Virus record (IMG/VR): IMGVR_UViG_3300031841_000100
Location: 1 to 24,402 of that record
DNA length: 24,402 nt
DNA from: a virus
Direction: 5' to 3' (one strand)
Shown here piece by piece: positions 23,100 to 24,402 of the stretch. The number at the start of each line of letters is the position of its first letter. Within the stretch, counting starts at the first letter, position 1. The notes under the pieces were generated by a model. The model was not told the DNA's origin and did no database searches. It saw only the letters and a list, made by a program, of their open reading frames with translations. Both the position numbers and the translations under genes were made by a program.

Positions 23100-23507
23100 T
23101 TAAATTAAATTGTCTATTCTGTCTAGTATTGATTTATCTAATTTAAACTCAAGATCTAAGATGATGCTTTTGTACTTTCTTTGTATTGTCACTCGATGAC
23201 ATCCAAACTGTCTGCCTAATTGCGACCAGTTAAATCTGCAAGCTCTAGCCCAGACAAGTCTCCTATCATCTAATTTTTCAAGTTTTAGCAGCAGATCTAT
23301 AGCCAATTCCCAGCAAGTAATCTGCTTGCTATTGGCTCGTAATTTCATGCCTTTTTTATCATAAAAACCTAGATCATTTTTATCGTAGCTCATTTGTAAA
23401 AGATCAAACATTTTGGGTTGTCCAGGTTTAGATATAGTAGGCATAAGTCTTTCTGCGGTTCCAGCTATCTCAAAGACTTCAACTATTTTATGAGCTATAA
23501 TCTTCAA
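23100..23507 (-). CDS. HTH protein resembling DUF6362 (135 aa)
   Basis: Residues 13-30 (EIAGTAERLMPTISKPGQ) and 66-125 match the pattern of DUF6362-type phage proteins, with WELAIDLLLKLEKLDDRRLV, WARACRFNWSQLGRQFGCHR and VTIQRKYKSIILDL. The segment FNWSQLGRQFGCHRVTIQRKY is a sigma-region-4-like helix-turn-helix, so DNA binding is likely. It overlaps the winged-helix gene by 4 nt (ATGA type). A regulatory role for late transcription or DNA recognition is a reasonable inference, not shown. Confidence 0.75.
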   Translation of the reverse strand: MKIIAHKIVEVFEIAGTAERLMPTISKPGQPKMFDLLQMSYDKNDLGFYDKKGMKLRANSKQITCWELAIDLLLKLEKLDDRRLVWARACRFNWSQLGRQFGCHRVTIQRKYKSIILDLEFKLDKSILDRIDNLI

Positions 23508-24103
23508 GCCACCACCCTAGAGGCAGCAGCCTCAAACTTTTTTCTCGAGGTTTCTACCTCCTCAATAGTATTCTTAAAACTATGCTTACGGATCTTTAAC
23601 CCTTTTTTAGAACAATAATATTCGTTCCAATGACCCTCTTTTCCACACTCTTCATAAATATTACCTTTATATTCTATAGATTGTTTTTCAAGCTGGGGGG
23701 AGGATATTAACCTATTAGAGTTATTAACATTCTTATTATATTTATTAGTTATATAAGATGGTTTTATTAATACACCTCTCCCTGACTTATCGGATATGTC
23801 AAATTTACCTCTCACTCGCTTTTTAATAGTTTCTTGTAATATTTTCTGCGTTCCTAGGAAATAAAGATTAGTAGAGGCAAGCCGCTTGATTGTAATTAAA
23901 TTGTGTTTGGCAAGGTGTTTAACAGATCTTTGAATTGAGCTAATACTGATACCAGTACGCTCCTTGATTGTGGCATATCTTGGATAGCATTTGCCATCGG
24001 CAGCATTCATAAACCCAACCAGGCAATAATAGACCAGCTTATCTGTAGGAGTGAGCTTTTTATTATACATGACATTTAAGTCGCCAACAAAATATAAGCT
24101 CAT
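23504..24103 (-). CDS. Winged-helix DNA-binding protein, HTH_36-like (199 aa)
   Basis: Residues 12-75 form a winged helix: KKLTPTDKLVYYCLVGFMN, then CYPRYATIKERTGISISSIQ and RSVKHLAKHNLITIKRL. This is the pattern of replication-initiator-like or HTH_36 proteins of phages and plasmids, with ISISSIQRSVKHL as recognition helix. The rest is lysine/asparagine-rich with a WNEYYC motif near residue 158 and an Ala-rich end. It could initiate DNA replication or regulate early genes. The start overlaps the upstream gene's stop (ATGA). Confidence 0.8.
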   Translation of the reverse strand: MSLYFVGDLNVMYNKKLTPTDKLVYYCLVGFMNAADGKCYPRYATIKERTGISISSIQRSVKHLAKHNLITIKRLASTNLYFLGTQKILQETIKKRVRGKFDISDKSGRGVLIKPSYITNKYNKNVNNSNRLISSPQLEKQSIEYKGNIYEECGKEGHWNEYYCSKKGLKIRKHSFKNTIEEVETSRKKFEAAASRVVA

Positions 24104-24402
24104 TTTTTACACACCAGGTTATGTCGATCTTGCAGCAGCTCCATTGCTTGAACCCAGGCACGCGGCTCCAGGAGAACTTCTTTTTTATGCTTTTCTGGCG
24201 TGAGCTGCTTAACTCTTAAACTTACGACAGCATCATTCTCAACTTTATAAAAAATTAAAAAACTAGGTAGGTTCGCCAGGCGCGCAAGAGCCTCGGTTGT
24301 GGTTGTTGCTTTCCAGGCTTGTCCAACATCAAATGTAGTTTCAGCAAGATAAAGCGGAGCTTTACATTTTAAACAGATCCCAACACTATCAATATCAATA
24401 TA
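24100..24402 (-). CDS. Unknown phage protein, C-terminal 100 aa (runs off right edge)
   Basis: The frame is open to the right edge, so the start is outside. The visible part runs YIDIDSVGICLKCKAPLYLA, then ETTFDVGQAWKATTTTEALA, RLANLPSFLIFYKVEN and VSLRVKQLTPE. The D-D, CxxC, ET-x-D-xGQ and Y-x-V pattern recalls phage proteins that may have a restriction-endonuclease-like fold (Asp and Glu acidic positions before a strand), but I cannot confirm it. Its stop overlaps the start of the winged-helix gene (ATGA). Higher G+C and codons such as CTG and GCG differ somewhat from the AT-rich head genes. Confidence 0.65.
   Translation of the reverse strand, partial: YIDIDSVGICLKCKAPLYLAETTFDVGQAWKATTTTEALARLANLPSFLIFYKVENDAVVSLRVKQLTPEKHKKEVLLEPRAWVQAMELLQDRHNLVCKK

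Noticed and set aside
1-24402. High number of GATC / AGATCT sites as a possible methylation signal
   Set aside because: Probably explained by frequent GAT, AGA and TCT codons; I could not separate it from codon bias by eye.

Overview
This window is a long piece of a tailed, short-tailed (podovirus-type) bacteriophage genome, or of a very intact prophage or environmental phage contig. Every convincing gene lies on the minus strand, so the genome reads from base 24402 towards base 1. Genes are tightly packed, with 1 to 34 nt overlaps (ATGA, TAATG) or gaps of a few bases. The DNA is AT-rich (about one third G+C by eye) with AT-biased codons. The architecture and several signature small proteins resemble marine podoviruses of the HTVC010P pelagiphage type. 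A SAR11-like or other AT-rich marine alphaproteobacterial host is therefore an inference, not a demonstrated fact.

Layout in the direction of transcription. (1) 24402-22391: a truncated protein of unknown role, a winged-helix DNA-binding protein, a DUF6362-like HTH protein, a small HGGxSTG zinc-binding-type protein and a terminase-small-subunit-like HTH protein. (2) 22390-21515: one phage protein of unknown role, then the largest non-coding stretch (287 nt). That stretch holds an unusually GC-rich island with two palindromes and a hairpin, a possible terminator, and a CA-repeat leader. (3) 21514-19673: a basic 90-aa protein, a 63-aa protein, a 31-aa single-membrane-helix peptide and the large terminase. 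(4) 19671-15571: two tandem paralogous connector-region proteins, the portal, a Bbp19-like protein, scaffold and major capsid protein. A structured leader precedes the capsid gene and a strong hairpin follows it. (5) 15491-12132: two tiny Lys/Arg-rich proteins and the two tail-tube (gp11/gp12-like) proteins. (6) 12139-3393: the internal virion or ejection proteins, comprising a GNAT-like gp13 homologue, a gp14-like protein and three large proteins of 700, 1052 and 860 aa. (7) 3296-1: a fibre module with a T7 gp17-like anchor fibre, a second fibre/adhesin, a small coiled-coil protein and the start of a third fibre-like protein that leaves the window.

Together these genes cover DNA packaging (terS, terL, portal), head assembly (scaffold, capsid), the short tail, proteins ejected into the cell, and receptor binding. 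No RNA polymerase, DNA polymerase, integrase or recognisable lysis gene is present in these 24.4 kb; they must lie elsewhere or be absent.

The most striking observation is the 1052-aa putative ejected protein. It combines a hydrophobic N-terminal region, a ParB/sulfiredoxin-like domain with a DGHQR motif, a long Ser/Thr/Pro/Asp linker and a C-terminal RelA/SpoT-like nucleotide-synthetase domain with the catalytic Asp and Glu positions kept. This suggests a virion-delivered alarmone or nucleotidyl-transfer effector. Also notable are an apparent complete absence of GGCC and CCGG tetranucleotides, Shine-Dalgarno sequences encoded inside the last codons of the two paralogues, and the GC-rich palindromic island at 21645-21801.
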